This document shows, in pieces, positions 26,001 to 33,591 of a DNA stretch of 64,000 nucleotides; positions within the stretch are counted from its first letter, which is position 1, and each line of letters starts with the position of its first letter. Under the pieces are notes generated by a model. That model saw only the letters and a program-made list of their open reading frames with translations. It was not told the origin of the DNA and searched no databases. Made by a program: the position numbers and the translations under genes. This DNA comes from Lytechinus variegatus (taxonomy: Eukaryota; Echinodermata; Echinoidea; Temnopleuroida; Toxopneustidae): assembly GCF_018143015.1 (NCBI RefSeq), contig NC_054743.1:41558922-41622921 (forward strand), in the 5' to 3' direction.

Positions 26001-26156
26001 ATCGACATCGTTCCCGTCCTTCCTTACACCTTCATTCATTAAACCGATGTCATTGATACCGAGTACGACGGCCTCAGACATAACGGCTACTACAGAAAAG
26101 AGCATTAGGAAACAGAGCATCAACCATAACTTTGCCATTAGGAAGTTGAAATCCAT
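7001..26156 (-). CDS. P4HTM: Transmembrane prolyl 4-hydroxylase (P4HTM-like), complete 10-exon gene
   Basis: An Fe(II)/2-oxoglutarate dioxygenase of the P4HTM family, an ER-membrane prolyl 4-hydroxylase related to the HIF prolyl hydroxylases. Coding exons, 5' to 3' on the minus strand: 26156-25926, 24736-24655, 21221-20939, 19023-18790, 17579-17522, 16318-16182, 13258-13168, 12513-12387, 11813-11705, 7286-7001. They total 1638 nt (545 residues plus TAA), and every junction keeps frame and has AG/GT borders. The order matches the family: hydrophobic N-terminus (about 5-25), two EF-hand loops (166-177 and 207-218), then the double-stranded beta-helix. Iron ligands His309 and Asp311 (YYHAHYD) and His426 (NYSLHGG) are present, as is 2-oxoglutarate-binding Lys436 ten residues on ([12 protein letters not shown]). 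The start is favoured by an in-frame TGA eight codons upstream and a strong context (A at -3, G at +4). Human P4HTM is about 500 residues; the excess here is mostly an acidic, Ser/Thr-rich C-terminal tail. The family assignment is firm; substrate and exact topology are inferred. Confidence 0.93.
7995..8050. repeat. 56-bp near-perfect GC-rich palindrome
   Basis: The two 28-base arms, starting CTATGGATTTGGCCTCGT and meeting at the centre CGCCGCCG/CGGCGGCG, are complementary apart from one position. There is no loop, so extrusion would give a fully paired cruciform or, in the transcript, a long hairpin. A second small stem (cccgaac..gttcgg) lies just upstream. It sits in P4HTM intron 9, next to a tandem repeat array. 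Confidence 0.9.
8075..8870 (+). repeat. Tandem array of 'aggtcacatggtaaggtcaaa' units
   Basis: A unit of about 155-170 bp (ggtcacatggtaaggtcaaa ... atgcaagactctcttatgac ... gcaaccgttagtcacttttc ... gacttgggggacctg) repeats starting near 8085, 8406, 8560 and 8715. Between about 8156 and 8400 a subunit of about 67 bp (gcaaccgtaagtcacttttc ... gatagatggacttgggg) is amplified by itself. Non-coding; inside P4HTM intron 9. Confidence 0.85.
8990..9090 (+). repeat. Likely retroelement 3' tail fragment ending in (ATT)n
   Basis: 'gtaagcgctttgtatcctcaggcaatataaatccagc' runs into (TAT)n. The layout resembles 3' ends of LINEs or SINEs that finish in a simple repeat. The family was not identified. Confidence 0.35.
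9112..11278. repeat. Interspersed 16-bp motif array (GCGTAACGGACATGAC), eight copies
   Basis: The word GCGTAACGGACATGAC, usually followed by AC, occurs in direct orientation at 9112, 9289, 9477, 9500 and 9845. It occurs inverted (GTCATGTCCGTTACGC) near 11088 and 11109, and direct again at 11261 (first base changed). The intervening DNA is AT-rich and not itself repeated. The grouping (direct copies at one end, mostly inverted copies at the other, about 1.2 kb clear between) would suit subterminal transposase-binding sites of a non-autonomous DNA transposon. I found no convincing terminal repeats or coding region. Lies in P4HTM intron 9. Confidence 0.75.
11705..17579 (-). CDS. P4HTM: P4HTM exons 5-9: catalytic 2OG-Fe(II) dioxygenase domain
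   Basis: Five short exons: 17522-17579, 16182-16318, 13168-13258, 12387-12513 and 11705-11813. Exon 5 reads [19 protein letters not shown], matching the family's 'LSPEIVELSEPLQV'. Exon 6 gives [17 protein letters not shown] with the HxD iron ligands. Exon 7 gives [20 protein letters not shown], the conserved GGET strand. Exon 8 gives [20 protein letters not shown]. Exon 9 gives [19 protein letters not shown] and the lysine that holds 2-oxoglutarate. No catalytic residue is missing and no frame is broken, so the enzyme should be active. Confidence 0.92.
11855..12180 (+). repeat. Dispersed repeat, 'acttggacataa' family, copy 2
   Basis: Begins 'tcgcctgcatagcagagcga' with a GC-rich 'ggcgccgcttttccgacggt' segment, then two related half-units carrying 'tcataactta', 'gaaacttggacataaggtta' and 'atcaagtatcacta'. 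Occupies most of P4HTM intron 8. Confidence 0.7.
12183..12296. repeat. Small inverted-repeat (foldback) element
   Basis: GTTACCATGGTTGGATACGC on the left is matched by GCGTATCTAACCATGGTAAC on the right. Between them are two direct copies of 'agtggactcatgaataa'. It is short and non-coding, sits in P4HTM intron 8, and looks like a MITE or its remnant. Confidence 0.7.
13793..14078. mobile_element. MITE with ACCGCCCTTTCACACGGTAAA terminal inverted repeats
   Basis: A 286-bp element whose first and last ~50 bp are inverted copies (ACCGCCCTTTCACACGG... / ...CCGTGTGAAAGGGCGGT, then ATCGT.ATTTGAATGAT). Inner 'ggtttcacacg'-like repeats continue the symmetry. No clear target duplication is visible. The TIR sequence resembles those of the Harbinger-like MITEs at 42-45 kb (CC..TTTACACA). 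Lies in P4HTM intron 6. Confidence 0.8.
16609..16880. repeat. Quasi-repetitive 'ccatttcgtct / gaccaaatg' stretch
   Basis: Short words (accatttcgtct, atttggtcta, and the inverse tagaccaaatg, tagacgaattg) alternate across about 270 bp. The left half uses one strand and the right half the complement, so the whole forms a loose foldback. Immediately 5' of P4HTM exon 6 in transcript terms. Confidence 0.6.
18790..21221 (-). CDS. P4HTM: P4HTM exons 3-4: paired EF-hands
   Basis: Exon 3 (20939-21221) begins [18 protein letters not shown], the usual entry helix of animal prolyl 4-hydroxylases, and ends in the first EF-hand. That loop, residues 166-177, is [12 protein letters not shown] with all calcium ligands in place. 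Exon 4 (18790-19023) opens with the second loop, residues 207-218, [12 protein letters not shown]. Both loops keep Gly at position 6 and Glu at position 12, so calcium binding is plausible, as in vertebrate P4HTM. Exon 3's last bases and donor lie inside a minisatellite unit (see the repeat at 20650-20961). Confidence 0.9.
19880..20035. repeat. Diverged outlying copies of the P4HTM splice-donor minisatellite
   Basis: Contains 'caccgttatgaacttcacta', 'cttgtgccacttgg' and 'aacactaaacaacgttatga', two to three diverged units of the array at 20650-20961, separated from it by about 600 bp of other sequence in P4HTM intron 3. Confidence 0.65.
20650..20961. repeat. ~50-bp minisatellite overlapping a P4HTM coding exon and its donor
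   Basis: About six degenerate units of the form 'cttgtgccactgggtaacac..caccgttatgaacttcacta'. The unit nearest the exon contains the last ~20 coding bases of exon 3, the donor and the first intronic bases (on the minus strand: ACCCTGGCACAAGTAGTCAA|gtaagttcata). Another unit keeps a donor-like 'GTAGTAAGTTCATAAC'. The array thus appears to have been built from the exon-intron border, or to have expanded into it. Confidence 0.8.
21446..21820. mobile_element. Harbinger-like MITE with TAA target duplication
   Basis: A 375-bp element with inverted ends AGGCCACCGCGCACCTTA / TAAGGTGTGCGGTCGCCT (two or three mismatches), flanked on both sides by TAA. Three-base TWA duplications are typical of the PIF/Harbinger superfamily. 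No coding region. Lies in P4HTM intron 2. Confidence 0.8.
22975..23010. repeat. (GT)n microsatellite
   Basis: Sixteen or so GT dinucleotides in P4HTM intron 2, within a wider GT-rich stretch (22810-23055). Confidence 0.85.
25926..26156 (-). CDS. P4HTM: P4HTM exon 1: signal peptide or signal anchor and acidic linker
   Basis: Encodes residues 1-77. Residues about 5-25 ([19 protein letters not shown]) are strongly hydrophobic and are followed by MSEA, which could be a signal-peptidase site. Human P4HTM carries about 60 cytosolic residues before its membrane segment; here the hydrophobic stretch starts at the very N-terminus. The product could therefore be a short-tailed type II anchor or a cleaved, lumenal protein. 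An acidic run ([18 protein letters not shown]) precedes the donor GAG|gttagt. Confidence 0.85.
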
Positions 26157-26383
26157 TTTGCAGGTATGCTCGTCCCATCAGGTGTCACTCTCGTGCTTGG
26201 TTTGATCTTTATCAATATGACAATTAATAAAATATTATATATGCACACCGTCCGCCAAGGCGCGCCTTCACGTTGCGGGCGAGGTTTTCAAGCGTAGGTT
26301 TGATTACAATGAAAAAAGTGAGAGCAATTATATTTGAAGCGGAGTTTAATCGCTGCGTATTTTAACGATAAACAGCAGTGGGC

Positions 26384-26857
26384 ACTCTGATATTCACATC
26401 GTTTCTCTTGAGATCATAGTTCTTACTACCATTTCCCTTATTCAATAAATGTCAGACATAAATAATTTAGAGCCTATTATGGATTTGATTTTGGAATAAT
26501 TGAATTGAATTGAAAGTAAAAGTGAATAATACGAACTCTGATATTCACATTGTTGCTCTTGAGATCATAGTTCTGGCTACGATTTACCTGTTAAATAAAT
26601 GTCAGACATAGCTAATCATGTAGAGCCTATTATGGATTTAGTTTTGGAACAATTGAATTGAATATTGAAATTGAAATTAGATTAAATGAACTCTGATATT
26701 TAAATTATTTCTCGTAAAATCATAGTTCTAGCTACATGTACGTGTTGAACAGGTACATGTAACTAGAACTATGATCTTACGTGTTCAATAACTGTCAGAC
26801 ATAGCTAGCTTGCTTATAGGGACCATTATGGATTTAGTTTTGAAACAATTGAAAGAA
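26384..26857. repeat. Three tandem ~150-165-bp units upstream of P4HTM
   Basis: Units begin 'actctgatattcacat' near 26384, 26535 and 26700. Each contains 'tcatagttct', 'ataaatgtcagacata' and 'cctattatggatttagtttt'. The third also carries an insert that pairs with itself (tagctacatgtacgtg ... aggtacatgtaactag). The array starts about 230 bp upstream of the P4HTM start codon, so it may lie in or next to the promoter. Confidence 0.85.
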
Positions 26858-26944
26858 TTGTCTATAACCCCCCCCCCCCCTCCCGTTCCAATAGCAGCAA
26901 TTTTGGTTTGTTACATTTTTACACCCTAAAAAAGGAAGAGCTAA

Positions 26945-27370
26945 TTCAGCTTTTAAGGTCAAGTCCAACTAAAAAAAAGGTTGATTTGAATAAAGAGAGA
27001 AAATTCAAACTAGCATAACACTGAAAATTTCATCAAAATCGGATGTAAGATGAGAAAGTGACATGCAAATAAGTCAGTGGATGATGTCCATCACTCACTA
27101 TTCCTTTTTTCTTTATTGTTTGAATTATACAATGTTTCCTTTCTCACAGATTTGACCATAGGGACCGACTTGACTGAATCATACAGTATTAAACAATGCT
27201 TATTCCACATGTTCAGGGAGGAATTAATCACTGTTTCACTTGATAATGAGGAGAAAATTAGAATATTTCATAGAAAAAAATAAAAAGAAATAGTGAATGG
27301 ATGACGTCATCAGTCTCCTCATTTGCATACCAACCAGGATGTGCATATAACTGTTACTTTCGTTTAGGTT
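26945..27370. repeat. Dispersed MITE-like repeat, 'tttcatcaaaatcggatgtaa' family, copy 1
   Basis: Shares with 57085-57245 the run 'gttgatttgaataaagagag', 'agcataacactgaaaatttc' and 'atcaaaatcggatgtaagat'. It extends through 'tgttcagggaggaattaatc' and ends near 'catataactgtta', the approximate complement of the element's 'acagttatat' start side. No coding capacity. Confidence 0.7.
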
Positions 27371-28989
27371 ATTGATAATTTATCCTTATCATCTACAGTC
27401 TGTATTATATGCATATTATTTTAAGCGACTGAAGCGACTTTTTTCAAAACTCGCTAACTACGCTCACTCGCCGCAATTTCTTGCATAATGATACACCCCC
27501 TTATAAGAAGATTTGGTTAATATTCCAACAATAATTCCTCATCTATATTGATCTCCTTCTTTTTCTTCTCCCCCCCCCCCCCCCCCCCTCTCCTTCATTG
27601 CATGTAAGCCAACACGAATTGTGATTTTTGTATCCCGTTGTGTAAGAATGTGCTTTTTGTGTCCTTTTCTGTTCAGTTTGGTGTGTCTTTCCTTGTTGTT
27701 TTACCTTCCTAGTGAAACGTTAAAAAAAAATTGAATTAGGAAGGTTAAACACTATTTTGTGTTTGATTGTTTTTTTCCTTGTAATTTTATTTTTGTTTGC
27801 GAGTAAATTGGTTCATTATTGTATTTGTGTATATGTGCGTGCGTGTGTGACTGCGGTTGGATATAGAGTTGGATATGTGACGACAATGGTAATTGTTTTG
27901 GTTGTTATTTTGAGAGTGCGTGTGTGTCTTTGTTTGATAGAGGTTACACGGACCTATCTACAACTGGCAGGCAAAAGATATTCATTCGAGCCAACCCATT
28001 CTCAATTTATATATTTGATATTGCTGATTGACAAAAGTGTTTGAATATGACTGAGAATCTAACACTGATTCTAGGGAGGGTACCTACTGAACTTCTTTTT
28101 TTCCATATTGGAAAAATGTATGACTACAATGGAACTATTTTTTTTTACTGGCGGAAGAATTTGGGCCATTTTACTGTCTCAAGTAGAGAATTTGATCCCG
28201 TCAGGTGTAGTCTCCATAAATGCCGATTTATTTTTAAAATGAGCCGGTCGAGGAACCCTTAAGCCATAATATCCTATCCATTGGTAGTAAACATTCAACC
28301 CTCAAATTTCCACCTTATTTTTTATATTTTTTTTAAAGTGTCACTTTAACACACGAGTCTATGGGAAATAAATTAGGCCTGTGAAATAGATATTTTTTGT
28401 TGGGATGGTGGATGAAGGGGGAGTGAAATGATAGTGTGTAGGGGAATGGGTATATTAGGGGAGTTGGTTTCAATATATTTTCATAACTTTCTCTCTTAAT
28501 TCGCTAATGTTTAAATTGGAAATGTGTGTTTTTACAAACATACATGTATAATATAATGAATCATTTTTTTAGAAATAGATCTACGATTACATTTGTCAAT
28601 GTGTCTTGCATTTGAAAAGGAAACAAATGAATTTTTAGTTTTTGCACAATGTATGTATATTGTATATTTCGACTGAAAATATGCATACATTTATAATTTA
28701 ATAATAATTATTGATTACTGTTTATGATTTAATGTAATAATTTTCCGTTTTTAGAAAATAAGAAATTAAGCCTTATATAAAACAAAGAAAAAAGGTGCGG
28801 GTGTCCGTTTCTTTCTCCCCCTCTCTATCTTTCGCTCTCTCTCTCTTCTTATCTACCATCTCTTTCTCTCTTTATTTGCATTGACGCCCAATGGCGACAA
28901 TGCATTGTTCTTGTTCCATATTCCTATTCCGTAATCTTCTTCTTCTTCTTCCACCAAATCCCATTTGTTTAACACATGGTTTTTGTTAG

Positions 28990-30400
28990 CTCTACCCTGA
29001 CTCCGTCCCTCATCCAACTTCATCCAAATTTGGTACACATGTTGTCCGGCACCATCCTTAGTTGTGCCTCTCGTCTTCCATTTTCCAAAATCACTCATGC
29101 ATGACCATCCAGGCGCCATTTTGTCCATTTAAAGTCCATTTGCATACCATTCTTCATTCTTTCATATCTCAGTTATCCTGCATGCTACAGACTTCTAACA
29201 AATTGCTATAGATAGTCCAAGAGTTTCTTTATCATCTGCGATGCATAACCTGACCTTCAAAATGCCATCTTCATGTCCTAAATTCAAATCCTAAATAGCC
29301 TTCCTTCAAAAAACTTCATATTTATTGAAATGTAAAGTAAAAGAATCGTAAAATGGCCATAACTTTCTTGTTTTGATTCATTTTGAGCTCATCTTTTAAG
29401 GAATTTATTACGGTATCATAACATACATGCTACTGAGTTTTCACGTATCATTGATATTCCGTCATCGAAAAAGCACCCTCTAAAGTTTCAAAAACGCTTC
29501 CATTCGAATGCTCCTCATTGCGTCATGCATGGCCAAACCATTATCTTTTTTTGAATTTAGGGTCTTCAAGATATTCCCTTTCATGCCATTTAAAAAAATA
29601 TTTACCTTACAACTGACGAAATATCTGAAAAATGCTCCAAAAAATCAGCAAAATACACTTTAATGCCAGCACAACTTCAACTTGCTCTTATTTCCTTAAT
29701 ATTGAAGCTTATTCTTTCTAACTTGGCTGATATGAGTATTGATATATACTTCAACCGTTCGTCAACTTTTTGTAACAGAAACTGACAAAAATCTGACGTC
29801 AGCTTAAAATTATTGTGCAAAAACTTCATTTTTAATGTCTTTATTTATATGTCATTTACTTCCGGTCTATTGCCTGCGTACAAATAAAAGTGGTATCAAT
29901 TGCACCGCATTGGAATACTATTTCCAGTAATACCAAATACGACATAGGTTACAACAGAAAATTTCAAGATAAGTCAATCTGAACATATGGTATACTGCTC
30001 ACAATGCACATATTTTCAACAACAACGTATGGGGGCCATATGGTCTAAAATTGTGTACTCCAGAATGTAACTTCCTATGGAGAGCAAAATGTGCTACAAT
30101 TCAATTTGATTAACGTGTAAATTTTATTAGTCTTCCCCTGCAACCGTTCCTCATCCAAATTCATTCTAATTTGGTAGACATGTTATCCATATTATTGACC
30201 ATAACTTTAGAAATAGCGCCCTCTATTGCAAAGTCTTAAAATAGTTGAATTGCCATAACTTCCTTGTTAGAATTCATTTTTGTCTCATATTTTCAGGGTT
30301 TGCCAATTGTATCATTTCACATAATCCAACTGTGTTTTACGCATCAGTGACCATTCCTTTAAGAAAAAGCGCCCTCTAATATTTTGAGAATGTATATCAT
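28990..30400 (+). repeat. Two diverged copies of a ~1-kb repeat
   Basis: Matching phrases recur about 0.9-1.1 kb apart: 'cctcatccaacttcatccaa'/'cctcatccaaattcattcta', 'atttggtacacatgttgtcc'/'atttggtagacatgttatcc', 'gccataactttcttgttt'/'gccataacttccttgtta', and 'aagcaccctctaa'/'aagcgccctctaa'. No protein resemblance was recognised. Confidence 0.55.
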
Positions 30401-31975
30401 CTAGAGTTTTCTCTCTATCTCCTTCTGTTTCTTACCCTCTATTAAATCAGAGGCGCCAATGCATGCACATCGTTCTGAAACGATTGCAGTTCTAGTCTTT
30501 TTATTCTTTTTATTCTACTCTCTTTTTCCCATGCCGTTTCTTATTTTCTTTTCCCATACCCCCTCTCTCGCTCTCTTTCTTTCTTTCTTTGTTTCTTTTC
30601 CACCCACTCTTTCTTCCATCTTTCTGTTTTCCTCTCTCCCTCTGCTCTCTCTCTCTATTTTATTTAATTATTTCCTTGTCCTTCATTCCCTTTGTCCCCT
30701 TTTCATTTATTCCCACCGTTGATGAGTTCGTCCATAGGCCATAATGCCTAGTAACAAACAATGAAAGTATCATATTATATTTCCAATTATGATAAAGATA
30801 AATCAGAGTTTGATGAATAACACGATTTGCATAAGTATTCTGTTTTGTCCAATTTATAGCTAGTTCCACCATCAAAATAAATAAAAATCCATGATCTCTT
30901 ATAATTCAAATAGAGGGCAGCATCATTATTATTTATATAAGACGATGAACTCGTTTAAAAATTTATTGCTGAGAATGCTAAAATTTGAAAGTTAAAAGGC
31001 CTACATTAATTGCTATGAGATTTGTGGCGTCTTTTAATGTTTAATTTATACCCATAGCGTGCCACGGACACGTTTTCGTGCAATTGTACTTCTTATCTAT
31101 ACAGTCGTAATAAATCATTTCTCTTTAATACTAGCAAAATTGACATTGAAAACCAAATGTGCACTGTGTTGTGTCTGTGGAATTACTCTCCACTTATTCA
31201 CACCAAGCAAGGATTTTTCATATTATCTCAAAGATCAAAAAGAAAATTTACTATTTTTTCAATGCATATTAAAGTGGCATGTAAACGGTCTCTTAAGAGA
31301 AATTTGCTTGGCATGTTGACCAACTTTCGATGAAATATATTACAGAAAATGGGTTTCTTGACTTCTTAATAATCGCTTGACATTTCTATCTGGAATCCCT
31401 GACACTTGAAATAAATAGAATATTGACGAGTAGTCAACTTAGTATGCCTCCATGCTACACAGAAATCATGATAATCTGAGCTCGGATCTCCGCTAGACAG
31501 TTTTAAACATGGCTTTAGTCACAGACGGAGATTTCCAGTGTCACATCAGATGGACATCACAGCAAATATCATCTTCAAAATTGTGTCTTGTTCTCAAATT
31601 GCCTTAAATTATTGATTCTAAAAACTTACATAGTTGGTTTATAAACTCTTTTAAGCAATCCCATCAAATGTCTTGAAGAAAGTCTGGGAATAAAACATTT
31701 GCGACAAAGTTTTAACTACATTAACATTTCTTCTAAATTTACTGATTAAATGTCCAGAAATCATTTTAAACTCCAAATCCTTTCATACATATAACACTAT
31801 TTGAAAGTCATTCTAGGCCTACTAGTACTGATGTCCTTATGTCTAGAACAGTCTAAACATGCTAAGAGTGAAATGAATAAATAAACCAAAATATCTACAA
31901 TAATCTTTAACTAATGAAAACAAATTTAAGGAACTATTGCAGTGTAAGAAGTTGGAGAAAGTGATTTGAAAGATA

Positions 31976-33102
31976 TTAATAGGCATCAAAGTCTTCATCA
32001 TCTCCTACTGTTGAGTCCATTCCTACTTCTTCATAGTCCTTCTCCAACGCAGCCAGATCATCTCTAGACTCCGAGAACTCCCCTTCTTCCATGCCTTCCC
32101 CAACGAACCAGTGGACAAAGGCTCGTTTGGCGTACATCAAGTCGAATTTATGGTTAACACGTGCCCAGGCAGCGGCAATGGCAGTGGTGTTGCTGAGCAT
32201 ACAGACACCCCGTTGGACCTTGGCTAGATCCCCACCAGGAACAACCGAAGGAGGTGTGCTGTTGATGCCGACTTTGAAGCCTGTTGGGCACCAGTCAACG
32301 AACTGGATGGTGCGCATCGTCTTGATCTTGCTGATGGCTGCGGCAATGTCTTTAGGGACGATGTCTCCGCGATAGAGCAGGCAACAGGACATATACTTAC
32401 CATCCCTTGGATCACACTTCACCATTTGGTTTCCAGCCTCGAAACAAGCATTCGTGATTTCAGCCACGGAAAATCTCTCATGATGAGACTTTTCTTCCGA
32501 CACAATTGGTGCAATAGTTGAAAGGGGAAAATGTATACGTGGATATGGCACTAAGTTTGTTTGGAACTCTGTAAGATCAACGTTGAGGGCGCCTTCGAAT
32601 CTCAAAGATGCAGTTATGGAGGACACAACCTGACCGATCAAGCGATTTAGATTTGTATACGTCGGACGCTCTACATCAAGGTTTCTGTGGCAAATTTCGT
32701 AGATGGCTTCGTTGTCAACGATAAAGGCACAGTCAGAATGTTCAAGGGTGCTATGTGTGGTGAGGATGGTGTTGTATGGCTCAACGACGGCCGTCGAAAC
32801 CTGGGGTGCGGGATAGATGGCGAATTCCAGCTTGGTCTTCTTTCCATAGTCCACCGACAGTCGCTCCATCAGCAGGGACGTGAATCCCGAACCTGTCCCG
32901 CCTCCAAAGCTGTGAAACAGGAGGAAACCCTGAAGACCTTCACAGTTATCAGCCAATCTTTTGACTTGATCCATGACTTTGTCGATGACGTCTTTCCCGT
33001 TCGAGTAATGACCTCTTGCGTAGTTGTTAGCAGCGTCCTCGTTGCTGGTGATCATCTGCTTTGGGCGGAAAAGCTCTCGGTATGTACTGGTGCGAATTTG
33101 GT
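31976..33102 (-). CDS. Alpha-tubulin main exon (375 codons including stop)
   Basis: Uninterrupted from [12 protein letters not shown] through [72 protein letters not shown] and [20 protein letters not shown] to DDEDFDAY and TAA. Acceptor is ttctgacattgcag. Many conservative substitutions relative to typical metazoan alpha-tubulins (for example [17 protein letters not shown] where ATYAPVISAEKAYHEQL is usual) show that this is a fast-evolving paralogue, not a pseudogene. Confidence 0.95.
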
Positions 33103-33552
33103 CTGCAATGTCAGAAAAATAAGAAACACCAGGAATTTGGGGGTTATGACTTTTAATGAAAAGCAGCAAAATTTTTATGAAGATCACATTGTCATATGAT
33201 TTTGATATTTGTGTTGAGTATGGAATTCTCCATTTACAATTAACAAAGTCTTCGCAACATTAACAACATAACAACAACAAAAAGTCTCAAAGAGCGTAGG
33301 CCTTACTCATGTCCTTAAAATTTTAGCGATGATGGTAATGGGGATGACGATGATGGCGGTTTTGGTGGTGGTGATGATGATGATGATGTTGATGGTGGAA
33401 GTGATGATGATGATGAGGGTCAAGACGATGGTGATGATAATGATGTCGATGACGATGATGTATTTTATAATGAGCAATTATGATGATTACATGTATGAAA
33501 GATGGTGAGTGAAAATGATGACGAAGACTCTATGGATAATGATGAAGATGAA

Positions 33553-33591
<39 letters not shown>

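Larger units (their letters stand above)
26157..31975. other. Intergenic DNA between the P4HTM start and the alpha-tubulin stop
   Basis: Holds the P4HTM 5' flank, the tandem triplet at 26384-26857, a dispersed repeat (26945-27370), C/T-rich and T-rich tracts, and a pair of diverged repeats (28990-29490 and 30130-30400). A minus-strand AATAAA at 30962-30967 may end the tubulin transcript. No further gene is supported. Confidence 0.6.

Noticed and set aside
32687-33199. 170-codon plus-strand frame
   Set aside because: Antisense shadow of the alpha-tubulin main exon.
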